Shown piece by piece: positions 42,912 to 50,085 of a stretch of DNA of 59,200 nucleotides (positions within the stretch are counted from its first letter, which is position 1; each line of letters opens with the position of its first letter). The stretch lies in NCBI GenBank assembly GCA_028718125.1, contig JAQUMN010000020.1:1-59200 (forward strand), written 5' to 3'. The notes beneath the pieces are model-generated. The model worked only from the letters and a program-made list of their open reading frames with translations. It was not told where the DNA came from and did not search any database. The stretch comes from Kiritimatiellia bacterium (GTDB lineage: Bacteria; Verrucomicrobiota; Kiritimatiellia; JAAZAB01). The translations under genes and the position numbers were made by a program.

Positions 42912-43289
42912 TTATGCCGGAAGGACTTTCCCGAGCGCCATACGAGCGGATTTTGCAGACTCACTGCTCGCGGCCTGTTGGGCCTGATCCAGCACCTTGG
43001 CCAGTGCGGCCAGATATTCGTTGAAGCGTTTGAATCCCGTTTTGGTCAGATAGATCGTGGTGCGGGGGCGTAAGCGGACAAATGCTTTATCCATTCGGAT
43101 CACGCCTTCCTCCTCGAGCACCTTCAGGTGGCGATTGAGGTTCCCGTCGGTCAGGCGGCAGACGGCTTTCAGATCGCTGAAAGGGATCCCGCGATTCGCG
43201 GCGCAGACGGCCGACATGATTGCCAGCCGGTTAGGCTCATGGAATATCTTTACCAATACATTGCAGAGATTATCAGTCGTTGTTGTCAT
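42912..43289 (-). CDS. Winged-helix transcriptional regulator of the exosortase operon
   Basis: 125 residues from ATG 43289, which lies inside the end of the upstream gene after a strong AGGAGGAGG. A single ArsR/MarR-like winged helix: HEPNRLAIMSAVCAANRG, FSDLKAVCRLTDGNLNRHLKVLEEEGVI (recognition helix TDGNLNRHLKVL), and a wing with RPRTTIYLTKTG. It carries no obvious metal-binding Cys/His pairs, so a protein or small-molecule signal is likely. This type (often annotated winged helix DNA-binding/transcriptional regulator) typically neighbours a small membrane protein, as here. A perfect GCAAAGTACTTTGC palindrome upstream of the operon is its probable binding site. Confidence 0.82.
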   Translation of the reverse strand: MTTTTDNLCNVLVKIFHEPNRLAIMSAVCAANRGIPFSDLKAVCRLTDGNLNRHLKVLEEEGVIRMDKAFVRLRPRTTIYLTKTGFKRFNEYLAALAKVLDQAQQAASSESAKSARMALGKVLPA

Positions 43290-43911
43290 GGGATGGTTCC
43301 TCCTCCTGTTCAACATGCGTTTCGCGATTCAGCCGATAAAGCACAAGTCCGCCGACCAGTTCGCCGAGGCCGAATACGAGTCCCATCGGGTATGGATTGG
43401 TGAACGACACGCCCGGCCAGACCAGCATGAGCGCACCGCAGGCGAGATAAAAGAGGCCCACCAGATAATTGGCGAAGGGCAGGCTGTTGCGATAGGGCAT
43501 GTGTACCAGCCCATACAGGCACATCCAGGTTCCAAACAAAAGGTCGTATTCGCCATGAATGATCAATGCCAGGCTGAGACCTGCGCCGACTGCCAGGGCC
43601 GGGATGGCATCGATGGCCGGTTCAAGGTCGCGCAGGGAACGCCGCTCGGCGGACTTTGCCGAGAACCAGCCCAGCAGTGCGCCATAGTTAACGAGGAGGG
43701 CGCCGGCCAGCACGGCGGCCCAACCCAGCAGGTGAGCGATAGGCGTGGTCGGAAAATGTCGAGACGCCATGATTGCCGCACCGATCAGCGCCAGGAGGCC
43801 ACCGGCCATGCGCGCGATCCCCGAATAACCGCGGAAAAGCCGCTTTTCGAGGATCAAGGCCTGCAAACGGCGGACCTGCGCCAAGGCGTCGTGAATATGA
43901 TGTGCAATCAT
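43273..43911 (-). CDS. Six-helix membrane protein, first gene of the exosortase operon
   Basis: 212 residues from ATG 43911 (AGGAA upstream). A short N-terminal cytoplasmic helix (ALAQVRRLQALILEKRLFRGYSG) is followed by about six membrane helices (GGLLALIGAAIMA; LGWAAVLAGALLVNYGALL; and a PYRNSLPFANYLVGLFYLACG segment). The acidic tail overlaps the regulator gene by 17 bp. Pairing of a small membrane protein with an ArsR/PadR-like winged helix is recurrent; the membrane protein may sense envelope state and control the regulator. Function unknown. Confidence 0.7.
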   Translation of the reverse strand: MIAHHIHDALAQVRRLQALILEKRLFRGYSGIARMAGGLLALIGAAIMASRHFPTTPIAHLLGWAAVLAGALLVNYGALLGWFSAKSAERRSLRDLEPAIDAIPALAVGAGLSLALIIHGEYDLLFGTWMCLYGLVHMPYRNSLPFANYLVGLFYLACGALMLVWPGVSFTNPYPMGLVFGLGELVGGLVLYRLNRETHVEQEEEPSHDNND

Positions 43912-43946
43912 GGGGTTCCTTTCTTTTGCTCTGAAAATAGCATATC

Positions 43947-43960
43947 GCAAAGTACTTTGC
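43947..43960. promoter_or_regulatory. Perfect palindromic operator upstream of the exosortase operon
   Basis: GCAAAGTACTTTGC is a perfect 14-bp palindrome 36 bases upstream of the first ATG of the operon, followed by a half-site-like ACACAAAGTTT. Its position and symmetry suit autoregulation by the winged-helix protein encoded as second gene. Confidence 0.6.
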
Positions 43961-44102
43961 AACACAAAGTTTAATGATTCTTTTCGGTGCGTTGTTGTAT
44001 GAGCACCGATACAAGAGACAGCTTCCGAAGACATTCATGAAAATATCGCGCCTGATTGTCAGGTGCGATGGCGACCGCGACACGCATTTCGGTTCCCGCT
44101 GT

Positions 44103-44128
44103 GTCCTCCGTAGCTTTAGCGAAGGAGG
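44103..44128. repeat. Short hairpin repeat (CCTCCGTAGC-type)
   Basis: TCCTCCGTAGCTTTAGCGAA followed by GGAGGA, with TCCTCC/GGAGGA and GCT..AGC pairing. Related sequences appear inside the TPR gene (27420) and near the end of the GspM-like gene (31372). It is intergenic and non-coding. Confidence 0.6.
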
Positions 44129-44335
44129 ATCGCGGGATTCGAAAAGGTTCGGTAAGTTTGCCGTAGATGTTGGTGCGCAGCGTGAAGCGCTGGATACGTA
44201 TCCGCGCGAACGCTGGGAACCGGCAGATGCGGTAAAATCGCCGGCCCTTTTCGAAAGAAATGCGTGGTGCGTCTGCCCCGCCAACCAAATCGTACCCAGT
44301 TATCACCAAAGAATTCGTCCTACACCATAAATGGA

Positions 44336-46276
44336 TTACAGGAATCCGACCTGTTCCTGGCGGAGGCAATCGGGGGGGATTTCCGTGATGAAGCGGGAGG
44401 GTGAAAAGAACTGGGCGCCGCCGTCGGGGGCGCGGCGCACGGCCGGCGCGCACAACAACAGCTCGTCCTTGGCGCGCGTCACGGCCACGTAAAACAGGCG
44501 CCGCTCTTCCTCGTCGTCGCCGGATTCGGTCATGGCGCGGCTGGATGGAAACATGCCGTCGGCCGCCCAGAGCACGAACACTACATTCCATTCCAGGCCC
44601 TTGGCCTGATGCACGGTGCTCAGGCGCAGGCTGTCCTTGGTGATCCCATCCATGCGGTCGGTTTCGGCATCCAGGTTGGTGACCAGCGCCACCTCGTTCA
44701 GAAACTCCTCGGTGGATTCGAAGTCCGATATAAAATTCATCACTTCCTGCAAATCTTCCTGGCGCCGCTCGTAATCGTCAAAGGTATCGAGCGTATACTG
44801 GTCGTAAAACGCCTTGTTAAACTGGAAGATAATCTCGGCCGGATCTTCCTTCAGTTCGGTTTCGTATTTTTCAAGAATCGGTGCGATGGTTTTCCATGCA
44901 GCTTGCGCGGCCTCCGGCAAGGAATCGTGCAGGGCCTGGCGCTGGGCGGCGTCGCGGGTATCGAAGCGGCCGCCCAGCGTGCGCCAGATTTTTTCAGCCG
45001 TTTTATTGCCCACGCCCGGCAGAAGCGCCATCAGGCGCGTGAACGCCAGTTCGTCGCCCGGATTGTGCAGAATGCGCAGAAAACTGCAGGCATCCTTGAT
45101 GTGGGCCTGCTCGAAGAACCGGACGCCGGAAGTCACCGTGTAGGGGATACGCTCGCGGGCCAGTTCCATCTGCAGTTCCATGGCGTGGTAATGCGCGCGA
45201 TAAAGCACAACCATGTCGCGCCAGGCGTTGCCCTCGCGCCGGAGGCGCTGGACCTGCTCGACCACGTAGCGCGCCTGGTGGCCGCCGTCGCGCAGGATGG
45301 CCAGGACGGGTTTGTGGTATGCCGTGCGGGTGGCGCGCAGGATTTTCTGGAACTGACGCGGATTGCCCGCGATGCAGCGGTTGGCTACCTGGAGAATTTC
45401 AGGCACGCTGCGGTAATTGGTTTCCAGCTTGAACGTGCGCGTGTCCGGGTAACGCTCGGGGAAAGTCATGATGTTGCGGTAGTCCGCGCCGCGCCAGGCA
45501 TAAATACTCTGGAAGTCGTCGCCGACCACCAGCAGGTTGCGATTGCGCTTGGCGATCAGATCCACCCAGTCGGCCTGGATCGGGTTGGTGTCCTGGTATT
45601 CATCCACCAGCACATAGAGGAACTGCTCCTGGTAATGTGCCAGCACGTCGGCGTGCTCCTGGAAGAGCCGCAGGCCGTTGATGAGCAGATCGTCGAAATC
45701 CATGGCGTTCTGGGCGCGTTTTTTTTTCTGGTACAGCTCCAGCACGCGCAGGACCTCGTCGGGGTCCACGGGGTGGGTTTCGAAACGCTGTTCGACGGCC
45801 TCGCGCACGGCCTGGCGCCGGTTGACCGCCCCGCTCAGGAGCGACATGATCACTTCCGGCTTGGGGAATTCCTTGCCTTTCAGCTTCAACTCGGAAAGGC
45901 ATCCCTTGATCAGGGTGATGGAGTCGTCGTGATCCAGGATGGTGAAATCGAGCCCGAATTGCAGCAAGTGGGCGTGTTTGCGCAGGATGCGGTTGGCCAT
46001 GTGATGGAACGTGCCGCCCCACAGTCCGCCGACGCTTCCGCCTACCAGGGCCTGGGCGCGTTCGAGCATTTCGCGCGCGGCGCGGTTGGTGAAGGTCAGG
46101 AGCAGGATGCGCCGGGCATCCACGCCCTTTTGCACGAGGTAAGCCACGCGATAGACGAGCGTGCGGGTCTTGCCCGTGCCCGCGGCGGCCAGCACGAAAA
46201 GCGGCCCATCCGGGGCCGTGACCGTTGCCAGTTGCTCGGCGTTCAACGATTTTTCAAAGTCTATCGGAGCGGTCAA
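44336..46276 (-). CDS. UvrD/PcrA/Rep-like superfamily I DNA helicase
   Basis: 646 residues, from a TTG start at 46276 with AGGTGG upstream. All helicase motifs are visible: motif I AAAGTGKTRTL, Ia LLLTFTNRAAREML, II LVDEYQDTN, III VVGDDFQSIYAWRGAD, IV-like RSVPEILQVANRC, V LSTVHQAKGLEW and VI YVAVTRAKDELLL. It translocates 3' to 5' on ssDNA and serves in repair or replication-fork processing. It is somewhat shorter than PcrA (about 720) because the C-terminal extension after motif VI is only about 40 residues. It ends in EQVGFL, encoded by the 19-bp sequence repeated at 36605. The domain set is UvrD-like; exact orthology not decided. Confidence 0.93.
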   Translation of the reverse strand: MTAPIDFEKSLNAEQLATVTAPDGPLFVLAAAGTGKTRTLVYRVAYLVQKGVDARRILLLTFTNRAAREMLERAQALVGGSVGGLWGGTFHHMANRILRKHAHLLQFGLDFTILDHDDSITLIKGCLSELKLKGKEFPKPEVIMSLLSGAVNRRQAVREAVEQRFETHPVDPDEVLRVLELYQKKKRAQNAMDFDDLLINGLRLFQEHADVLAHYQEQFLYVLVDEYQDTNPIQADWVDLIAKRNRNLLVVGDDFQSIYAWRGADYRNIMTFPERYPDTRTFKLETNYRSVPEILQVANRCIAGNPRQFQKILRATRTAYHKPVLAILRDGGHQARYVVEQVQRLRREGNAWRDMVVLYRAHYHAMELQMELARERIPYTVTSGVRFFEQAHIKDACSFLRILHNPGDELAFTRLMALLPGVGNKTAEKIWRTLGGRFDTRDAAQRQALHDSLPEAAQAAWKTIAPILEKYETELKEDPAEIIFQFNKAFYDQYTLDTFDDYERRQEDLQEVMNFISDFESTEEFLNEVALVTNLDAETDRMDGITKDSLRLSTVHQAKGLEWNVVFVLWAADGMFPSSRAMTESGDDEEERRLFYVAVTRAKDELLLCAPAVRRAPDGGAQFFSPSRFITEIPPDCLRQEQVGFL

Positions 46277-46327
46277 TTAAATTTCCACCTTTCTTCCGCA
46301 CACTCCACGCGGTACGCTTCACGCGCT

Positions 46328-47710
46328 TTACGACGGGCGGTTCATGAGCGGGGCCTGGTTCAGCCGGGAATGCAGTTGGAGCAGGTCGGCGATGCTGAAG
46401 TCCTTCAGGGCCTCGGCGGAGCCGGCATCCATTTTGCCCATCACGTGCCGGATGGCCGGGTTCAGCATATCCAAACCGAGACTGTGGGGCGTAACTCCTG
46501 TCTGGACCATGACGTTAATGATGTCCTTGACGCGGATCGAGTCCGGCACCTTGAGCAGCACGTAGCGACCGCTGCCGTCGGACACGTCCGCCAGCAGGTT
46601 GGCTTTCACAAGGGCATCCACGACTTCATGGATCAGCCGGACGGGCACGCGGTGGGTATGCGCGTAAGCATCGATTTCGAATTGGGGCACATTGATCATC
46701 ATGGCCTGTGCCGCGTGCGACATTATGGAAAGCGCCAGCATGATCCGGGATTGGGTGCTGGCCCCGTGCGCCTTCTGCTCCATTTTATAGGTCGAATAAT
46801 TTTGCAGGGCGAACCCGATTTCAGCGCCCAGCAGGATGATCCACCAGGAAATGTAAAGCCAAAAGAGGAATATTGGCACCGAGGCCAAGGTGCCGTAAAT
46901 GGCGTTATAACGGCTGATGCCGATCTGTAATTCGATGTAAAACCATTGCCAGCCGATCCACAGGGATCCGCCGATAACTCCGCTGACTATCGCCGGCATG
47001 GCCAATACCCGCGTGTTCGGCATCAGTTTGTAGAGGAAAATGAACGCCGCCCAGGTCGCCAGCAGGGGCAGGATCGATAGAAACCAGGAGTATAGGAAAT
47101 GGGCGTAACCGAAACGTTCCTGAAGCAAGTGGATCAGCAACGGATTACTGAGCGTGGCGTTGATCGTTGTAGCCGCTACAATCAGGATCGGGACCACCAG
47201 AACGATGCTCAGGTAATCTGAAAATTTGCGCAGGAGCCGCCTGGGCAAGGTTACGCCCCAGACGCGGTTGAACGACATTTCCACGCAACCCAATACATCG
47301 ACCACGATCCAAAGCAGGAGCACGAGCCCGATCCCGCCCAGCGTGGCAAAATTCGTGTTTTTCACATACGTGAACAGGTTGACCACAAAGTCCTGGAATT
47401 GGTCCGGCATGGCCGCGACGGACTGGATAATGCGCTGTTCGGCCCAGTCGCCCGCGCCCAGTCCCCGCAGGATCGCCAGAGCCAGTGCCAGGATCGGCAC
47501 GATGGCCAGTAGGGAACTGTAGGTGAGCGAGGCCGCATGCATGGGGCACTCGTTATCCTGGAAACCCTTAAAGACCAGGAACACGATCCGGACAAAACTA
47601 ATACCTAAGCGCTTGAGCCGTGACAGCGAGTGCATCTCGATTTCCCAGATACCCTCGGACATGAATTTCCAGGCGCGCTGTGCAAAGCTCGGTGCAGGTT
47701 GTTGGTTCAT
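46328..47710 (-). CDS. YihY/virulence factor BrkB family membrane protein
   Basis: 460 residues. The N-terminal 300 residues are the YihY/BrkB family: AASLTYSSLLAIVPILALALAI (the family's first helix), GGIGLVLLLWIVVDVLGCVEMSFNRVW, and further helices ending with WIGWQWFYIELQIGISRYNAIYGTLASVPIFLFWLYISW split into two helices. The last 160 residues are cytoplasmic and look like a winged-helix fold (VPVRLIHEVVDALVKANLLADV, SDGSGRYVLLKVPDSIRV), an extension present in a subset of the family. Formerly called ribonuclease BN by mistake; real function is unknown, perhaps transport. Same direction as the helicase, 51 bp apart. Confidence 0.88.
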   Translation of the reverse strand: MNQQPAPSFAQRAWKFMSEGIWEIEMHSLSRLKRLGISFVRIVFLVFKGFQDNECPMHAASLTYSSLLAIVPILALALAILRGLGAGDWAEQRIIQSVAAMPDQFQDFVVNLFTYVKNTNFATLGGIGLVLLLWIVVDVLGCVEMSFNRVWGVTLPRRLLRKFSDYLSIVLVVPILIVAATTINATLSNPLLIHLLQERFGYAHFLYSWFLSILPLLATWAAFIFLYKLMPNTRVLAMPAIVSGVIGGSLWIGWQWFYIELQIGISRYNAIYGTLASVPIFLFWLYISWWIILLGAEIGFALQNYSTYKMEQKAHGASTQSRIMLALSIMSHAAQAMMINVPQFEIDAYAHTHRVPVRLIHEVVDALVKANLLADVSDGSGRYVLLKVPDSIRVKDIINVMVQTGVTPHSLGLDMLNPAIRHVMGKMDAGSAEALKDFSIADLLQLHSRLNQAPLMNRPS

Positions 47711-47781
47711 GGCAGAAATAACAACAGATATCAGCCCATCATCAGTTCTTGGCTCGGCCCGGCGCTTGCCCTCCGAAGCGC

Positions 47782-48336
47782 TCAGGCGAATGAGGGTCTG
47801 TCATCCGTCGCCAGTCCTCCGGCGTTAAGCATCCCCCAGGCCGCCCAGGTTTTGGCGTCTTGGACGGCGCCGCGGGACATCATGGCTTTCCATTCGGCTT
47901 CGTCAAGCAAAACCACATCCAGGTGTTCATCCGGGTCGGGGTCCGCCGTGCCAGCGCCGGCCAACTCCGCGTAAAAAAGAAAAATCCGTTCCGTGCAGAA
48001 GCCGGGCGCCGTGAATATGAAACCCAGCGGCGTCAGGGTTTTCACCGCATAGCCGGTCTCCTCCCGGATCTCGCGTCGGGCGCACGCTTCCGGCGTTTCC
48101 CCGATTTCCAGCGTGCCGGCCACGATCTCCAACAGCTCCTGCTCAATGGCCTTGCGGAATTGGCGGACAAACACGAAGCGTTTGTCCGGTGCGCGGGCCC
48201 AGATGGCCACCGCGCCCGGGTGGCTGACAACCTCGCGCCGGGCGCGCCGGCCCGTATCGAGTTCCACCTCGAGAACGTCGAGTTTGAGCAGGCGCCCGTC
48301 AAAAACCCGGTTGGAGCTGATTGTTTTTTCGTTCAT
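47782..48336 (-). CDS. Nudix hydrolase, ADP-ribose pyrophosphatase-like
   Basis: 184 residues. The Nudix box GTLEIGETPEACARREIREETGY (residues 74-96; G-x5-E-x7-REUxEExGU) is complete. The N-terminal part (VFDGRLLKLDVLEVELDTGR, RREVVSHPGAVAI, FVFVRQFRKAIEQELLEIVAG) is that of the ADP-ribose pyrophosphatase/NudF-like subgroup, which hydrolyses ADP-sugars to AMP and sugar phosphate. Cytoplasmic and metal-dependent. It lies 71 bp upstream of the YihY gene in the same direction. Confidence 0.92.
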   Translation of the reverse strand: MNEKTISSNRVFDGRLLKLDVLEVELDTGRRARREVVSHPGAVAIWARAPDKRFVFVRQFRKAIEQELLEIVAGTLEIGETPEACARREIREETGYAVKTLTPLGFIFTAPGFCTERIFLFYAELAGAGTADPDPDEHLDVVLLDEAEWKAMMSRGAVQDAKTWAAWGMLNAGGLATDDRPSFA

Positions 48337-48577
48337 GGGCTGTCATATTCCAAGCATCGACAAGAGTGAAATGGCCGCGAACATAATCTGTTCGACCGGT
48401 CCCGGCTTTCCGAGTCGGCGAGAGTTAGTTTGAATCTGTTTTTGATCATAGATCATGACCCATTGTTTGTCCATCCCCGATGCAGTGAGAGCGCAACCCG
48501 GCCGCAGGCGAGCGCTTTAAGCGTAGACGGGGAAAGCAGGGGTTCAAAGTCCCGGACAAGCTCAAGGTTACGGGGCA

Positions 48578-48870
48578 TCATACCGGGTTGACCGATCCCA
48601 CGCGGATGTCGAGCTCGGCGCGAAGTTGAACCCGATCCACTTTCCCGTCCTTGATCCAGAGGATGCGGTCGGAGGCGGCCAGCATTTTGTGGTCGTGCGT
48701 GGCGGTCACGCACGTCACGCCCTGGGTCTTCACGAGTTCACTCAAGAGCCCGATGATTTCCTCGCCGGTGGTGGTATCCAGGTTGGCGGTGGGCTTATCG
48801 GCGAGAATGATGGCCGGGTGGTTGGCCAGGGCGCGCGCAATCGCCACGCGCTGCACAAATACAATTTCCT
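48578..48870 (-). pseudogene. Truncated duplicate of LolD-type ABC ATPase gene
   Basis: The segment encodes only the last 90 or so residues of the ATPase found intact at 58377-59099. The first homologous residues are QRVAIARALANHP, right after the signature motif, which is missing. Walker B reads IILADKPTANLD in place of IILADEPTANLD, so the catalytic Glu is replaced by Lys. Nucleotide identity to 58383-58645 is high (about 93% by eye over some 260 bp). Homology stops abruptly near 48855. It cannot hydrolyse ATP and is a broken copy in direct orientation to the intact gene. Confidence 0.88.
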
Positions 48871-48907
48871 GACCTACCGAGCGTGAAGCGCGATTGAGCG
48901 TGCTGCA

Positions 48908-49900
48908 TCAGGACGGGCAGAATTCGCAGGGCAGAATGACTTGGCGCGGAGGAATATCCGCGCCTTTCTCCAGCTGTTCGGTCAGCAGGTCAACACACGT
49001 CTTGCAAAGTTTCTCGAGGGGCACGCTCCAATTAGGATATTTTTGCCAGCTCAATAAAGTGAAATCCGGGTCGCCATGCCCCATGAGGGCGATCCCCCTC
49101 GGCGTAAGCAGATCCAGGACGATCGGCACGTGCGTAGTATTTAGAAACACGGCCTGCGTATCCGGATGCGCAGCCAGCATGGTTTCCGTTTCCGAGCGGA
49201 TCGTCGCGGCGAAGAAATTCGGCTTAGGGCGCAACAGGTAAAGCCATGGAGCGAGGTTATGTTCTTTCATGGCACGAACATACCCCTCATATTGAGGCGG
49301 AAACGGGCTGCTAAAGCAGGCAATCCGGGTAAAGCCCCGGTCAATCAGGTCTTGGGTCCCTTGGTAAAAAGCGCTTTTGTGATCGATCTTTGCCCACGTG
49401 AAGGACTTGTTCAGTTCCGAATCGAGTGCCACGGCCGGAATCTTCCGGCGACGCAGATGCTGCATGACGCCGGACGCATGATCGCGAAACCATTTGATAA
49501 AGATATACCCGTCGGCGCGCTCATCGATCAGGTCCTTGGCAACCTGTCCGTAGATTCGCGGGGTGGGCATGTCCCTCTCGATTTGCAGGATTTTAACGCC
49601 ATAGCCGGCCAAGCGCAAATATCCCGCCAGATAACTGATGGCTTTGTGGATGCCCATCTTGCCGATGATGGGGTAGTCGCTAAGCAATTCGCTGGTGCAC
49701 AATCCGACCTGAAATATTTTTCCCAAGGTCAATCCCTGGGCCAGAGTATGGCGTCGATAGTGGTGCTTGGCAATGATCGCCAGAATGGTCCGGCGCGTTT
49801 CCGGTCCCACGCGCCGTCCCTCTTTTTGGTTGAGCACCAGGGAGACCGTGGTAGCCGAGACGCCCGCCATCCGCGCGATATCATGAATGGTCAACGGCAT
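48908..49900 (-). CDS. LacI family transcriptional regulator
   Basis: 330 residues from ATG 49900, preceded by AAGGAGGG. The N-terminal LacI helix-turn-helix is canonical: TIHDIARMAGVSATTVSLVLN, then a hinge region (GRRVGPETRRTILAI), and the periplasmic-binding-protein-like sensor (VGLCTSELLSDYP; KAISYLAGYLRLAGYGVKIL; ADGYIFIKWF; CFSSPFPPQYEGYVRAMKE; IALMGHGDPDFTLLSW). It is divergent from the 1342-aa glycosidase fusion gene. A near-palindrome with a central CG in the shared region (50011-50030) is its likely operator. It probably represses the 50-57.7 kb genes until a sugar is bound. Confidence 0.92.
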   Translation of the reverse strand: MPLTIHDIARMAGVSATTVSLVLNQKEGRRVGPETRRTILAIIAKHHYRRHTLAQGLTLGKIFQVGLCTSELLSDYPIIGKMGIHKAISYLAGYLRLAGYGVKILQIERDMPTPRIYGQVAKDLIDERADGYIFIKWFRDHASGVMQHLRRRKIPAVALDSELNKSFTWAKIDHKSAFYQGTQDLIDRGFTRIACFSSPFPPQYEGYVRAMKEHNLAPWLYLLRPKPNFFAATIRSETETMLAAHPDTQAVFLNTTHVPIVLDLLTPRGIALMGHGDPDFTLLSWQKYPNWSVPLEKLCKTCVDLLTEQLEKGADIPPRQVILPCEFCPS

Positions 49901-50000
49901 AAACGCCCTCCTTTGCGACTATCTCTAAGGGAATCTTCGCCCCATGGCAAGCTTGGAATTACCAATAGGGAATACACCGCAAAAAAACGTTTGTTTTCGT

Positions 50001-50030
50001 TTGACACGGGATGGTTTATCGGTTAACCAT
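50001..50030 (+). promoter_or_regulatory. Promoter -35 and LacI-type operator for the glycosidase operon
   Basis: TTGACA (50001-50006) is a consensus -35. ATGGTTTATC/GGTTAACCAT (50011-50030) immediately downstream is a 20-bp near-palindrome with central CG and 8 of 10 matching arm positions, the hallmark of LacI/GalR operators. The -10 box is not obvious (TAACCA overlapping the operator is a candidate). Overlap suits repression. Confidence 0.6.
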
Positions 50031-50085
50031 CAATAAATGAATGCAAGGGGTGTCATAGAACGGTTTTCACATAAAGGAGGCAGAC

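Larger units (their letters stand above)
43912..44335. other. Intergenic region with operator and CCTCCGTAGC-type hairpin
   Basis: 424 bp between the exosortase operon promoter and the end of the helicase gene. It contains the palindromic operator (43947-43960), the repeat hairpin (44103-44128), and otherwise no supported gene. ORFs here translate repeats (for example SSFAKATEDTAG). Confidence 0.5.

Noticed and set aside
43971..44591. Minus-strand ORF of 206 codons
   Set aside because: It translates the CCTCCGTAGC-type repeat (SSFAKATEDTAG) and overlaps the helicase 3' end.
44609..46930. 773-codon plus-strand ORF
   Set aside because: It runs antisense to the helicase and YihY genes, whose motifs are complete. 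The open frame is a by-product of GC-rich third positions.
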